Below, one piece after another: positions 27,124 through 36,142 of a stretch of 64,000 nucleotides of DNA. The translations under genes were made by a program, and so were the position numbers. The stretch covers positions 3,560-67,559 of the forward strand of contig CAZZBK010000013.1 in the NCBI GenBank assembly GCA_964652155.1. Direction: 5' to 3'. Positions within the stretch are counted from its first letter, which is position 1. Each line of letters begins with the position of its first letter. Source of the stretch: CAZZBK01 sp964652155. GTDB taxonomy: Bacteria > Planctomycetota > Planctomycetia > Pirellulales > PNKZ01. Below the pieces are notes generated by a model. It searched no databases and had not been told where the DNA came from. It saw only the letters and a list, made by a program, of their open reading frames with translations.

Positions 27124-28182
27124 ATGACGATCGATTATCCGACAGTCGAGACCCGCCGCCACTTTGCCAGCGACAACTACGCGGGCATCTGCAGCGAAGC
27201 GTGGGCCGCGCTCGAAGCGGCCAACCGTGGCCATGTGCCCGCCTACGGCGACGATCCCTGGACACAACGTGCCAGCGATCTGCTCCGCGAGCTGTTCGAG
27301 ATCGACTGCGAAGTGTTCTTCTGCTTCAACGGCACGGCGGCCAACGCGATGGCTATTGCCCATCTGTGCCAATCGTACCACAGCGTGATTTGCCATCAGC
27401 TTGCGCATGTCGAGACCGACGAGTGTGGCGGGCCTGAGTTTTTCTCGAACGGCACCAAGCTGCTGGTGGTCGACGGCGCGGAGGGGAAAATCCTGCCGCA
27501 GAGCGTGCATGAAATGGTCACGCGCCGCTGCGACATTCATTATCCCAAGCCGCGTGTATTGTCGCTCACGCAGGCCACCGAGATGGGCACCGTCTACAGC
27601 GTGGCCGAACTCGACGCGCTCGGCGAGATGGCCCGGCGGCATCATTTACGCATCCACATGGACGGTGCCCGGTTCGCCAATGCCATCGCCACGCTCGCGG
27701 TGAAGCCGAAGGAAATCACCTGGAAGCTCGGCGTCGACGTGCTCTGTTTCGGCGGCACAAAAAACGGCCTGCCGGTGGGCGAGGCCGTCATCTTCTTCAA
27801 TCGCGAGTTGGCCAAGGAGTTCGATTACCGTTGCAAGCAGGCCGGGCAACTCGCCTCGAAAATGCGATTTATCTCGGCCCCCTGGGTCGGCATGCTGCAG
27901 AGCAACGCCTGGGTCGAACGCGCCCGCTACGCCAACGATCGCGCCCAGCAATTGGCCGCCGCCCTGGCCTCGATCCCCCAGCTGCGGCTGCTCGCCACGC
28001 CGCAGGCCAACAGCGTGTTCGTCGAAATGCCCATCGCTTGGGCCAAAGCCCTCCGCGAGCAAGGTTGGCGATTTTACACGTTTATCGCCGCCGGCGGCGC
28101 GCGGCTCATGTGCTCCTGGGACACCCGCGACGACGACATCACCGCGCTCTGCACCGCGCTCCGCAAGTTGGCCGCCGACTGA
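27124..28182 (+). CDS. Low-specificity L-threonine aldolase family enzyme
   Basis: 352 residues of a PLP fold-type I enzyme that splits threonine or related beta-hydroxy amino acids to glycine and an aldehyde. RHFASDNYAGICSEAW and VPAYGDDPWTQRASDLL are the family N-terminus; FFCFNGTAANAMAI binds the cofactor phosphate; HMDGARFANA holds Asp180, which pairs with the PLP ring nitrogen; and CFGGTKNGLPVGEAVIFF holds the Schiff-base Lys213. AGGA precedes the ATG. No obvious partner; a class III aminotransferase follows 148 bases later on the same strand. Confidence 0.93.
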   Translation: MTIDYPTVETRRHFASDNYAGICSEAWAALEAANRGHVPAYGDDPWTQRASDLLRELFEIDCEVFFCFNGTAANAMAIAHLCQSYHSVICHQLAHVETDECGGPEFFSNGTKLLVVDGAEGKILPQSVHEMVTRRCDIHYPKPRVLSLTQATEMGTVYSVAELDALGEMARRHHLRIHMDGARFANAIATLAVKPKEITWKLGVDVLCFGGTKNGLPVGEAVIFFNRELAKEFDYRCKQAGQLASKMRFISAPWVGMLQSNAWVERARYANDRAQQLAAALASIPQLRLLATPQANSVFVEMPIAWAKALREQGWRFYTFIAAGGARLMCSWDTRDDDITALCTALRKLAAD

Positions 28183-28330
28183 TCCACAACCGCTCGTCAT
28201 TATGGCAGACCGCGCAGTCAACGAACCCGGGTCAACACCGGCAGACCCCGCCTCATTGCCCGCTAGTCAGCTTCCCTTGCGATCGAGAAGTGGATAGTCT
28301 GAGAGTCAACCACCGCCAGGGAGATTGACC

Positions 28331-29602
28331 ATGACGAACCGCGCGCCGCATCTGGTCACGTCACTTCCGGGGCCCCTGGCCGCGGCCTGGGTCGCGCGCG
28401 ACGAGCGCGTCGTCTCCCCATCCTACACCCGCGACTACCCGCTGGTCGCCGCTCGCGGCGAAGGCTGCGTCATCGAAGACGTCGACGGCAATCGCTTCCT
28501 CGACTTCACGGCCGGCATCGCCGTCACCGCCACGGGACACTGCCATCCCGAAGTCGTGCAAGCCATCAGCGATCAGGCCAGCCAACTGATCCACATGTCG
28601 GGGACCGATTTCTACTACGCGCCCGAAATCGAACTGGCCGAGCGACTCGTGCAGATCACCCCCGGCGACCTGCCCAAGCGTGTGTTCTTCACAAACAGCG
28701 GCACCGAAACGATCGAGGCGGCGTTGAAATTGGCCCGCTGGTCAACGGGCCGATCGCGGATCATCTCGTTCCTCGGCGCGTTTCATGGCCGGACGATCGC
28801 AGCGCTGTCGGTCGGCGGCTCGCGGGCCATTCATCGCCGCGGCTTTGGGCCCCTGCTCGCCGGGACTCACCACTTGCCCTACGATTGCTCGCGCGCTCAA
28901 CTCGACGAGCTGCTGACGAGTATCGCCCCAGCCGACGAAGTGGCCGCGATCGTCGTCGAGGCGATTCAAGGCGAGGGGGGCTATCGCGTCCCCTCCGAGG
29001 GATTCTTGCCCATGCTCCGCGACGTGTGCGATCAGCATGGCATTCGCCTGGTGCTCGACGAGATTCAGTCGGGCATGGGGCGCACCGGGCGATGGTTCGC
29101 CGTCGAGCACTCGCTCGTCGTGCCCGACATGATCTGCATCGCCAAGGGGATCGCCAGCGGCTTGCCGCTCGGAGCCTTGGTGGCCAAGGCCGAGATCATG
29201 ACCTGGCCGCCGGGCAGCCACGCCTCGACCTTTGGCGGCAATCCGGTCGCCTGCCGCGCCGCGCTCGCCACGATCGACTTGATCGAGCGCGAGTATCTTG
29301 GCAACGCCGTCGCGCGGGGCGAGCAGCTCGACGCACGCTTGAGAGCCTTGGCCGGCCCGCTCGCGCACCTCATTAGCCCGCCGCGCGGACGGGGCCTGAT
29401 GCAAGCCGTCGACATTCTGACCGCGGGGCAGCCCGACGTCACGCGCCGCAACACGGTCGTGCAGGCCGCCTTCCTACGCGGGTTGCTGCTGATCGGCTGC
29501 GGCAAGGGGGCCGTCCGCTTCTGCCCAGCACTGTGTGTGTCGGCCGAGCAAATCGACACCGCCGTGCAACTCTTCGGCCAAGCCTGTCGCGACGCCGAAT
29601 AA
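28331..29602 (+). CDS. Class III aminotransferase (GABA/ornithine type)
   Basis: ATG 28331 is preceded by AGGGAG at good spacing (TTG 28325 is an alternative), giving 423 residues. DVDGNRFLDFTAGIAVTATG and FFTNSGTETIEAALKLAR are class III landmarks; LVLDEIQSGMGRTGRWFAVE contains the Asp that contacts the PLP ring; and MICIAKGIASGLPLGALVAK holds the PLP lysine. The sequence is closest in look to 4-aminobutyrate or acetylornithine aminotransferases of the planctomycete/archaeal type. Substrate cannot be fixed from sequence. It ends 7 bases before the convergent DgoD-like gene. Confidence 0.92.
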   Translation: MTNRAPHLVTSLPGPLAAAWVARDERVVSPSYTRDYPLVAARGEGCVIEDVDGNRFLDFTAGIAVTATGHCHPEVVQAISDQASQLIHMSGTDFYYAPEIELAERLVQITPGDLPKRVFFTNSGTETIEAALKLARWSTGRSRIISFLGAFHGRTIAALSVGGSRAIHRRGFGPLLAGTHHLPYDCSRAQLDELLTSIAPADEVAAIVVEAIQGEGGYRVPSEGFLPMLRDVCDQHGIRLVLDEIQSGMGRTGRWFAVEHSLVVPDMICIAKGIASGLPLGALVAKAEIMTWPPGSHASTFGGNPVACRAALATIDLIEREYLGNAVARGEQLDARLRALAGPLAHLISPPRGRGLMQAVDILTAGQPDVTRRNTVVQAAFLRGLLLIGCGKGAVRFCPALCVSAEQIDTAVQLFGQACRDAE

Positions 29603-29609
29603 AAGCGAC

Positions 29610-30788
29610 TCACCAGTCGCCGACCGCGCCGTCGCTGTAAAAGCTCCGCTGCAACACCTCCTGCTGAAACGGATGCTTGCGGACCTCGGCCTCGTTGATC
29701 TCGATGCCCAGCCCCGGCTTGCTGCTCGGCCGCACGATCCGGCCCTGTGGCTCGACCGTGAACCCTTCCTGCACGACGTCGCTGCGCCACGGCACGTCGC
29801 TGTGGACCGCCTCGCAAATGATATAGCTGGGGGTGGCAAAGCCAAACTCGATGCTCGCCGCCGTGCTGACCGGACCCTGCGGATTGTGCGGCGCGAGCGA
29901 CACGCGATACGCCTCGGCCAAGGCCGCAATGCGCCGCGCGCTCGTCAACCCGCCGCAATGCGTGATGTCGGGCTGCAACACACTGCACGCCTTGAGCGCG
30001 AGCAAATCGCGATACTCGTTCAGCCCGCTGAGCCGCTCGCCCGTCGCGATCGGCGTGACAACCGCGCGTTGAATCTCGGCCATCTCAGCGGCCGACTCGG
30101 GCCAACAAGGTTCCTCGAACCAGTAGAGACCATACGGCTCGAGCGCCTTGGCAAACAAGGTGCCCATCCGTGGCGAGGGGCGCGCGTGGCAGTCGACCAT
30201 GATGTCGATGCCGTCGCCAACCGCCTCGCGCATCGCGGCCACGCATTGCTCGGCGTAGCGGACGGGCCGTAAGCCTTCAAGCGGCATCGTCTCGGGGACC
30301 GCCATGCTCTTGAAGGCCGTGAACCCCTCGGCGACCGCCGCGCGGGCGAGGTCGCCAAAGCGCTTCGCGTCGGCAACGTTGGTCTCGTAAAAGTCTTCCA
30401 TCTTGCCGCCCCCCAGGTGACAGTACGTGCGAATAAAGTCGCGCACCCGCCCGCCGAGCAACTCATGACACGGCACGCCGTGGACCTTGCCAAGGATGTC
30501 CCAGAGCGCGATGTCGATGCCGCTCATTGCCGTCGCGCGGACGATGCCGTTGCCGTGCCAGAAGTGTTGCCGATACATCATCTGCCACAGGTGCTCGATC
30601 CGCCGCGGGTCTTCACCCACGAGCAACTGCGAGAGGTCTTCCATCGCGCCGACCACGCTGCGGGTATGCCATTCGAGGGTCGCCTCGCCCCAGCCGTAGA
30701 GGCCAGCCTGATCGGTGAGCACTTTGACGAAGATCCAGTTGCGCATCCGCGCGTGGCAGACGTGCGTTTCGATGCGGGTGATTTTCAT
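29610..30788 (-). CDS. D-galactonate dehydratase-like enolase-superfamily enzyme
   Basis: Start ATG 30788 gives 392 residues beginning MKITRIETHV, the usual opening of mandelate racemase/muconate lactonizing proteins. The catalytic set is D199 and H201 (IMVDCHARPSP), E225 (YWFEEPCWPES), E251 (IATGERL) and H301 (LAPHNPQGPVS). These sit at a constant offset of 16 from the residues I recall for E. coli DgoD (D183, H185, E209, E235, H285), which supports sugar-acid dehydratase chemistry giving a 2-keto-3-deoxy sugar acid. Galactonate specificity itself is not proven. No aldolase or kinase of the DeLey-Doudoroff path lies beside it. Confidence 0.88.
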   Translation of the reverse strand: MKITRIETHVCHARMRNWIFVKVLTDQAGLYGWGEATLEWHTRSVVGAMEDLSQLLVGEDPRRIEHLWQMMYRQHFWHGNGIVRATAMSGIDIALWDILGKVHGVPCHELLGGRVRDFIRTYCHLGGGKMEDFYETNVADAKRFGDLARAAVAEGFTAFKSMAVPETMPLEGLRPVRYAEQCVAAMREAVGDGIDIMVDCHARPSPRMGTLFAKALEPYGLYWFEEPCWPESAAEMAEIQRAVVTPIATGERLSGLNEYRDLLALKACSVLQPDITHCGGLTSARRIAALAEAYRVSLAPHNPQGPVSTAASIEFGFATPSYIICEAVHSDVPWRSDVVQEGFTVEPQGRIVRPSSKPGLGIEINEAEVRKHPFQQEVLQRSFYSDGAVGDW

Positions 30789-31246
30789 GGGCGAGGGGCG
30801 TGGGATGTGGTGTGAGGGGCGAGAGGGGACCAAGACAACATCTCAACGATATTATCGAATTCGAGAGCTTGCGTCACGGCTCAAAAGGGTCAAACGATTC
30901 TGCTCATCCATCGGGAGTAACGCCTTCATCCAAGTGTCCTTCCTCACCCCACTCCCCTCGCCCCACACCCCTTTCCTCCCCTTGTTTCGCGCCGCGCGGC
31001 CAGTTAGGATAGTGCAGTGATGGGATTTGCGGCCGCTTGCAGCCTGACTGCTAAAGAGCCAACGCTTCGCCTGAGTTTGTCCCCACCCGGGGGCGCGTGC
31101 TGGTGGAAGCCGTTCTCACAGGACCTGGCATGCGAGCCGCGGACGCCACGATTGTGTGCGTGACGCGGCTCGTGTCGTTTAGGTCGACCGAATCCCGCAG
31201 ATGGTCGATCGGTTCTCCTTCGCGGATTTTGCCCAGGGATTTGGTG
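30789..31246. other. Long intergenic region and leader before trans-sulfuration gene
   Basis: 458 bases between divergent genes. The left part holds pyrimidine-rich simple sequence (CCTCACCCCACTCCCCTCGCC at about 30940) that recurs elsewhere in the window. The right part (about 31020-31246) would be a 5' leader of some 225 bases for the trans-sulfuration gene. I compared it by eye with SAM and SAH riboswitch cores and found no match; no terminator is evident. Confidence 0.45.
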
Positions 31247-32458
31247 ATGAACGACCCCTTGAGTTCGTTGTTGAACGATGACGCTTTCGACCACCTGTCC
31301 ACGCTCAGCGTGCATGCCGGCGAGGCCCGCCAGAAGCCGGGCGACGCCGTCACCGACGCGGTCTTCTGCTCGTCGACCTACACCTTCCCCAACACGCAGA
31401 GCGTCATCGACTTCATCGAACAAAAGCTGCCGCGCGAAGAGTACGGCCGCTACGGCAACCCCATCGAGAAAGTCGCCGAGCGCAAGCTCGCGGCCCTGGA
31501 AGGGGGCGAGTCGGCGCTACTCTACTCGTCGGGCATGGCCGCCATCGTCGGCCTCTTGATGGCCAAGCTCAACGCCGGCGACGAGGTCATCTTCTTTGAC
31601 GAGTGTTATCACCGCAGCCGCGAGTTCTGCACCAAGCACATGTCACGCTTCGGCGTCGTCACGCGGCAGGTCAAAGCCTGCGACTACGACGCAATGCAGC
31701 GAGCCATCACGCCCCAAACCAAGCTGCTCATCAGCGAGTCGCCGACGAACCCGCACATGAGCGTCGTCGATCTGGAAAAATTCGTTGCACTGGGTCGCCA
31801 GCACGGCGTCGAGACGCTGATCGATGCCACGCTGGCCACGCCGTACAACATTCGCCCGTTGGCGGCCGGTGTCGATTACGTCTTGCACTCGGCGACCAAG
31901 TACCTGGCTGGGCACAACGACCTGCTCGCCGGTGTCATCATCGGCGCGACCGACAAGCTCGAATCGGTCCGCAAACTCCGCGGCATCATGGGAGCCATCA
32001 ACAGCCCACACGCCATTTACCTGTTGCTCCGCGGGCTCAAAACGTTCGAGCTGCGCATGCAGCGGCACAACGAAAACGGCCTGGCCGTGGCCCGGTTTCT
32101 CGAACAACACCCGAAGGTCGAGAAGGTCTGGTATCCGGGGGTCGAGAGTCACGCGTACTACGAGGTGGCCCGGCGGACGATGCGTGGCTTTGGCGGCTTG
32201 ATTACCTTCGCCGTGAAAAATGCCGACTGGAAGCAGACGGCCGCGGTGGTCGATGCCTGCCGCGTGCCGCGCATTGCACCGAGCCTCGGTGGTGTCGAAT
32301 CGCTCATCGAGCAGCCGCTCGTGATGAGCTATTTCGAGATGCCTGCTGAGGATCGACAGCGGTTCGGCATCAGCGATAACATGATCCGGCTCGCTTGTGG
32401 AATCGAGAATACACAGGACCTGATCGACGACTTGGCCCAGGCACTCGACAAGATTTAA
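31247..32458 (+). CDS. Cys/Met-metabolism PLP enzyme (cystathionine gamma-synthase/lyase family)
   Basis: The frame is open from 31097, but ATG 31247 is preceded by AGGGA and begins at the family N-terminus (HLSTLSVHAGEARQK), giving 403 residues. EEYGRYGNPIEKVAERKLAA binds PLP phosphate from the neighbouring subunit, YSSGMAAIVGLLMA and LISESPTNPHMSVVDL are family blocks, and VDYVLHSATKYLAGHNDLL contains the PLP lysine K218. Family members do gamma-replacement or gamma/beta-elimination on homoserine esters or cystathionine. A second paralogue follows 102 bases downstream; the pair probably makes cystathionine and cleaves it, or makes methionine precursors. Confidence 0.92.
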   Translation: MNDPLSSLLNDDAFDHLSTLSVHAGEARQKPGDAVTDAVFCSSTYTFPNTQSVIDFIEQKLPREEYGRYGNPIEKVAERKLAALEGGESALLYSSGMAAIVGLLMAKLNAGDEVIFFDECYHRSREFCTKHMSRFGVVTRQVKACDYDAMQRAITPQTKLLISESPTNPHMSVVDLEKFVALGRQHGVETLIDATLATPYNIRPLAAGVDYVLHSATKYLAGHNDLLAGVIIGATDKLESVRKLRGIMGAINSPHAIYLLLRGLKTFELRMQRHNENGLAVARFLEQHPKVEKVWYPGVESHAYYEVARRTMRGFGGLITFAVKNADWKQTAAVVDACRVPRIAPSLGGVESLIEQPLVMSYFEMPAEDRQRFGISDNMIRLACGIENTQDLIDDLAQALDKI

Positions 32459-32560
32459 CGACACCCCTTGTAGGGCACGTGCAACGCGCCGTGACGGTTT
32501 CGTATCGACCCATGATAACGGCACGATGCGCGTGCCCGACGAATCTCAGCGAGCCTCATT

Positions 32561-33712
32561 ATGCACTTTCGCACCCGCGCCATTCATGCTGGCCAGTCAC
32601 GCGACCCCGCCACGGGCGCCGTGGTGCCGCCGATCCATCTGGCGACGACTTTCGTGCAGCCCGGGGCCGGTGTCTGGGGCGAGTTCGATTACTCGCGCAG
32701 CGGCAACCCCACGCGCAAGCAATTCGAGACCGTGCTCGCCTCGCTCGAAGGGGGTTGCGGCGCGCTGGCCTTTGCGTCCGGAATGGCCGCCACGCACTGC
32801 GTGACGATGCTGCTCGAAAGCGGCGACCATCTCGTCGCGGGGAGCGATATCTACGGCGGCACCTATCGCCTGCTGCACAAAATCTGCAACCGCTCCGGGA
32901 TCAACGTCACGCTCGTCGATGCCACGAACGTCGACAAGCTGCGGCAAGCACTCACGCCGAAAACGAAATTGGTCTGGCTCGAAAGCCCCGGCAATCCGCT
33001 CTTGTCGATCACCGACCTCGCCGAGTGCGCCAAGATTGCCCATCAGCACGGAGCGCTGGTCGGCGTCGACAACACGTTCTCGACCCCCGTGTTGACCCGG
33101 CCGCTCGAGTTGGGCGTCGATATCGTCATGCACTCGGCCACGAAATACATCGGCGGGCACAGTGACGTGCTCGGCGGGGCGCTCGTGGCCCGCGACAGTG
33201 AGCTGTTCAAGCGACTGTACTTTGTGCAGAACGCGACCGGCGCGGTGATGGCCCCGCTCGAATCGTATCTCTGCGCCCGAGGGTTGAAGACGCTCGAATT
33301 GCGTGTCCGCGAGCACAATCGCATTGCTGAGCGGGTGGCCCACTGGTTGGCCAATGATCGCCGCGTGAATCGGGTGTTGTATCCGGGCTTGTCCTCGCAC
33401 CCGGGCCACGACATCGCGCGACGACAAATGCACGGCGGCTTTGGTGCGATTCTGAGCTTTGAAGTCCGCGGTGACTTTGCGGCCACGAAGAAGGTCTGCG
33501 AGTCGACCGAGCTCTTCGCATTGGCTGTGAGCCTGGGGGCGGTCGAGTCGTTGATCGAGCAGCCCGCCAGCATGTCGCACGCCAGTTACGACAAAGCTGA
33601 TCGACTGGCCCACGGCATCACCGATGGCCTGATCCGCTTGAGCATCGGGCTTGAGCATGAAGACGATCTGTGTGCCGATCTCGATCGCGCCATGACTGCC
33701 GCGGGGTTGTAA
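32561..33712 (+). CDS. Cystathionine gamma-synthase-like enzyme
   Basis: 383 residues of normal family length. FRTRAIHAGQSRDPATGAVV and FDYSRSGNPTRKQFETVLAS are the N-terminal and PLP-phosphate blocks; GVDNTFSTPVLTRPLELG and VMHSATKYIGGHSDVLGG contain the ring-stacking region and the PLP lysine K195; LGAVESLIEQPASMSHAS is the C-terminal substrate block. This paralogue is closest in look to MetB/MetC-type enzymes. Its stop is followed 2 bases later by the esterase ATG. Reaction direction (synthase or lyase) cannot be read from the sequence. Confidence 0.92.
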   Translation: MHFRTRAIHAGQSRDPATGAVVPPIHLATTFVQPGAGVWGEFDYSRSGNPTRKQFETVLASLEGGCGALAFASGMAATHCVTMLLESGDHLVAGSDIYGGTYRLLHKICNRSGINVTLVDATNVDKLRQALTPKTKLVWLESPGNPLLSITDLAECAKIAHQHGALVGVDNTFSTPVLTRPLELGVDIVMHSATKYIGGHSDVLGGALVARDSELFKRLYFVQNATGAVMAPLESYLCARGLKTLELRVREHNRIAERVAHWLANDRRVNRVLYPGLSSHPGHDIARRQMHGGFGAILSFEVRGDFAATKKVCESTELFALAVSLGAVESLIEQPASMSHASYDKADRLAHGITDGLIRLSIGLEHEDDLCADLDRAMTAAGL

Positions 33713-33714
33713 GC

Positions 33715-34455
33715 ATGCCCTGGAGTCAAACGACGATTGCCGGACACACGGCCGACCGGTTCGAGCCGAGCCGGCCGCATGAGCATGGCTTCACGGTCAT
33801 TTACCTGCATGGCGTACACTTGGCGCGACTCGACGAGAACGCGGTGTATAGCGAGCTATTCGAGCGACACGGCCTGCGGGTGATCGCCCCGCACACGCAA
33901 CGGAGCTGGTGGACGGACAAAATCTGCCCAGAGTTCGACCCAACACTGACCGCCGAGCGACATCTGCTCGACAACGTCGTGCCGTGGATCGAGCAAACCT
34001 GGAGCGCGAAGCCGCCACAGATCGCCTTGCTCGGCACGAGCATGGGGGGCCAGGGAGGGTTGCGGTTCGCGTTCAAGTATCCGAACCGATTTCCGGTCGT
34101 CGCGGCACTTGCCCCGGCGATCGATTATCAGCTCCGCTATGACGACCCCGACGACGTCACGGTGCGGCAGATGTACGACGACGCCGAACACGTGCGACAG
34201 GACACGGCCACGTTGCATGTGCATCCGTTGAACTGGCCGCGCCACACGTTCTTCTGTAGCGACCCGGCCGACGAGCGCTGGCATGACAGCGCGCAGAAAT
34301 TGCGCATGAAGCTCAATGCCCTGGGGATCATGCACGAGTGCGACCTGGAAACATCGGCCGGCGGACACTCGTGGACGTACTACAATCACCAAGCGCCGCA
34401 GGCGATCAACTTCATCGTCGACCGCCTGGAGCGTGAACGGTTGCGCGTGGTGTAA
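33715..34455 (+). CDS. Alpha/beta hydrolase (esterase)
   Basis: ATG 33715 lies 2 bases after the upstream stop, giving 246 residues. The fold is shown by FTVIYLHGVHL (oxyanion region), the nucleophile elbow LLGTSMGGQGGLRFAF with Ser109, and a C-terminal TSAGGHSWTYYNHQ with the likely catalytic His. It resembles esterase D-like and planctomycete phospholipase/carboxylesterase proteins. No signal peptide, so probably cytoplasmic. Tight spacing to the trans-sulfuration gene suggests one transcript, but a metabolic link (for instance hydrolysis of an activated homoserine) is speculation. Confidence 0.87.
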   Translation: MPWSQTTIAGHTADRFEPSRPHEHGFTVIYLHGVHLARLDENAVYSELFERHGLRVIAPHTQRSWWTDKICPEFDPTLTAERHLLDNVVPWIEQTWSAKPPQIALLGTSMGGQGGLRFAFKYPNRFPVVAALAPAIDYQLRYDDPDDVTVRQMYDDAEHVRQDTATLHVHPLNWPRHTFFCSDPADERWHDSAQKLRMKLNALGIMHECDLETSAGGHSWTYYNHQAPQAINFIVDRLERERLRVV

Positions 34456-34477
34456 GTACACCCGCAACATGAATTTA

Positions 34478-34531
34478 CCCAAGCCGGCGACTCTGTCGCC
34501 GAAAGACCGGCGGCAGAGCCGCCGGCTTGGG
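34478..34531. repeat. Palindromic repeat, CCCAAGCCGGCGA/GCCGCCGGCTTGGG type (copy 2)
   Basis: The cleanest copy: CCCAAGCCGGCG and GCCGCCGGCTTGGG outer arms with GGCGACTCTGTCGCC and GGCGGCAGAGCCGCC inner hairpins separated by GAAAGACC. Between convergent esterase and DUF1080 genes. Confidence 0.85.
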
Positions 34532-34545
34532 ACTCGATTCAATTA

Positions 34546-35871
34546 CTACGGCAGCTCTTTGATCCACAGGCTGCGGAACTCGACTTTCGAGCCGTGACCC
34601 AAGAAGCCGATGTGTCCTTTGTCGTTCTTCAGGCCAGGATGTGACTTCTTGTCGATCGTCTCGGGATCGCTGGCCTTGGCAATGTCAACGTCGTTCACCG
34701 TGACACCGTTGAGGATCACCGTCACTTGATTCCCTTTGACGATGATCTCTTCGTGGTTCCAGTGACCGGCGGGTCGCAAAAAGCCGCGAGTAACGGCCGA
34801 GACGCCGTAGATCGATCCGTGATACTGATACGGGGCGAGCTTGTTCCAGTAGCCGGGCGCGTAATCATCGAGCACTTGGCATTCCATGCCCACGTAGGCC
34901 GCGTCCCCCATGGTCGGCGCACGCAGGCCGATACCGTTGTTCGCGCCGCTTGGCAGACGGAAGTCGAACGCGAAGTGGAAGTCCTTGTACTGCTTCTCAG
35001 TGTACAAGTTGCCGCCGCCACCCTTGCCGCCGGGCACGCAGACGATCGATTCGTTCTCGACCGCGTAGCCCTGTTGATTGCCAATCCAGCCGGTCAGGTC
35101 CTTGCCATTGAACAGGCTGGTGAACCCTTCGCCAGGGGCCTTCACGGCCGGTGCCGGCTCGCTGGTCAGTTCCTTGACGTAAATGTTCTTGAAGTACAGG
35201 GTGTTGCCGTGGTTTTGCAGCTCGATCGTCCCGGCTGAGTAAATCGGCTTGGTGCGGTCCCAGTAGTTTTCGAGCGTGACGTTGTCGGTGACCAGTTCGC
35301 CGTTGAGCCACACCGAGACCTTGTCGCCAACCATCCGCACCTTGAACGTGTTCCACTCGCCGATCGGCTTGTCGGCCGTCTTGAGTGGGTTGGCCGGGTT
35401 CTTCTGGTTGTTGAACAGGCCACCCGAGCCAATGTTGCGTAGCGCGGGGTCCCAAATCTGGATCTGCGGCGAGCCACGCACGTAGATGCCGCTATCCCCC
35501 TTGGCTTCGATCTTCCAGTCGACGAAGAATTCCACGTCGCCGTACTCTTTGGCGGTGCACAGACTTTGCCCCTTGCCGTCGAAGACGATCACGCCGTCGA
35601 CCACCTTCCAATGCTCGTTCATTGAGGCGTCACCGGCTTTCTGAGCCGCCGCCATTTGCGGACCGGTCGACGAGAGCCGCTCGGGCATCGACATCGGGAC
35701 CGACTTGCTCGCGTCCTTCGGATGGGGCTTCATCGGCAACCCCTTCCAGCCGGTCAGGTCTTTGCCATTGAACAGGGCCGTAAAGCCCTCGGGAGGCGTG
35801 TTGTCGGCCGCGCTGAGCCACGCAGGAACCACGAACAACAGGGCGAATGTGAGGAGGCGGGCGATTTTCAT
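34546..35871 (-). CDS. Exported protein with two 3-keto-disaccharide hydrolase (DUF1080) domains
   Basis: Start ATG 35871 gives 441 residues with signal MKIARLLTFALLFVVPAWLS-A. Two DUF1080 laminin-G-like domains follow, each opening with the same block: GFTALFNGKDLTGWKGLPMK near residue 30 and GFTSLFNGKDLTGWIGNQQG near residue 260. Family C-terminal motifs NTFKVRMVGDKVSVWLNGEL and HEEIIVKGNQVTVILNGVTV occur in the two halves, and VEFRSLWIKELP ends the protein. DUF1080 proteins include 3-keto-glucoside hydrolases and carbohydrate-binding domains. The frame remains open 60 codons upstream, without support. Monocistronic. Confidence 0.92.
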   Translation of the reverse strand: MKIARLLTFALLFVVPAWLSAADNTPPEGFTALFNGKDLTGWKGLPMKPHPKDASKSVPMSMPERLSSTGPQMAAAQKAGDASMNEHWKVVDGVIVFDGKGQSLCTAKEYGDVEFFVDWKIEAKGDSGIYVRGSPQIQIWDPALRNIGSGGLFNNQKNPANPLKTADKPIGEWNTFKVRMVGDKVSVWLNGELVTDNVTLENYWDRTKPIYSAGTIELQNHGNTLYFKNIYVKELTSEPAPAVKAPGEGFTSLFNGKDLTGWIGNQQGYAVENESIVCVPGGKGGGGNLYTEKQYKDFHFAFDFRLPSGANNGIGLRAPTMGDAAYVGMECQVLDDYAPGYWNKLAPYQYHGSIYGVSAVTRGFLRPAGHWNHEEIIVKGNQVTVILNGVTVNDVDIAKASDPETIDKKSHPGLKNDKGHIGFLGHGSKVEFRSLWIKELP

Positions 35872-36142
35872 GGGTGGGACTTTCAAAGGGTGGGAGGAAC
35901 GTGTTCGGTTTTCAGTTTTCAGATCGCGGGAAGGGTTACTTGGTCGGAGATACAAAGGAGATGCAAACTTGGCGGCGCTCGACGCCCTGCTGATCGCGGC
36001 CGTCAAAGCCAGCCGCGTCACGCTCGAGGCGACGCCAACCAAACGATCCATGAGCCAAGTTCCTCGACCAAGGGTGGGTATCTCTGAGTAAAACAGTACG
36101 CCGAGCGAGCCTCGCGCTCAAGACTCACGGGCTCGAAGCCGG

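Noticed and set aside
27124..29602. Threonine aldolase and class III aminotransferase as a dedicated pathway operon
   Set aside because: They share a strand but are separated by 148 bases and have no common substrate evident, so only co-orientation is claimed.
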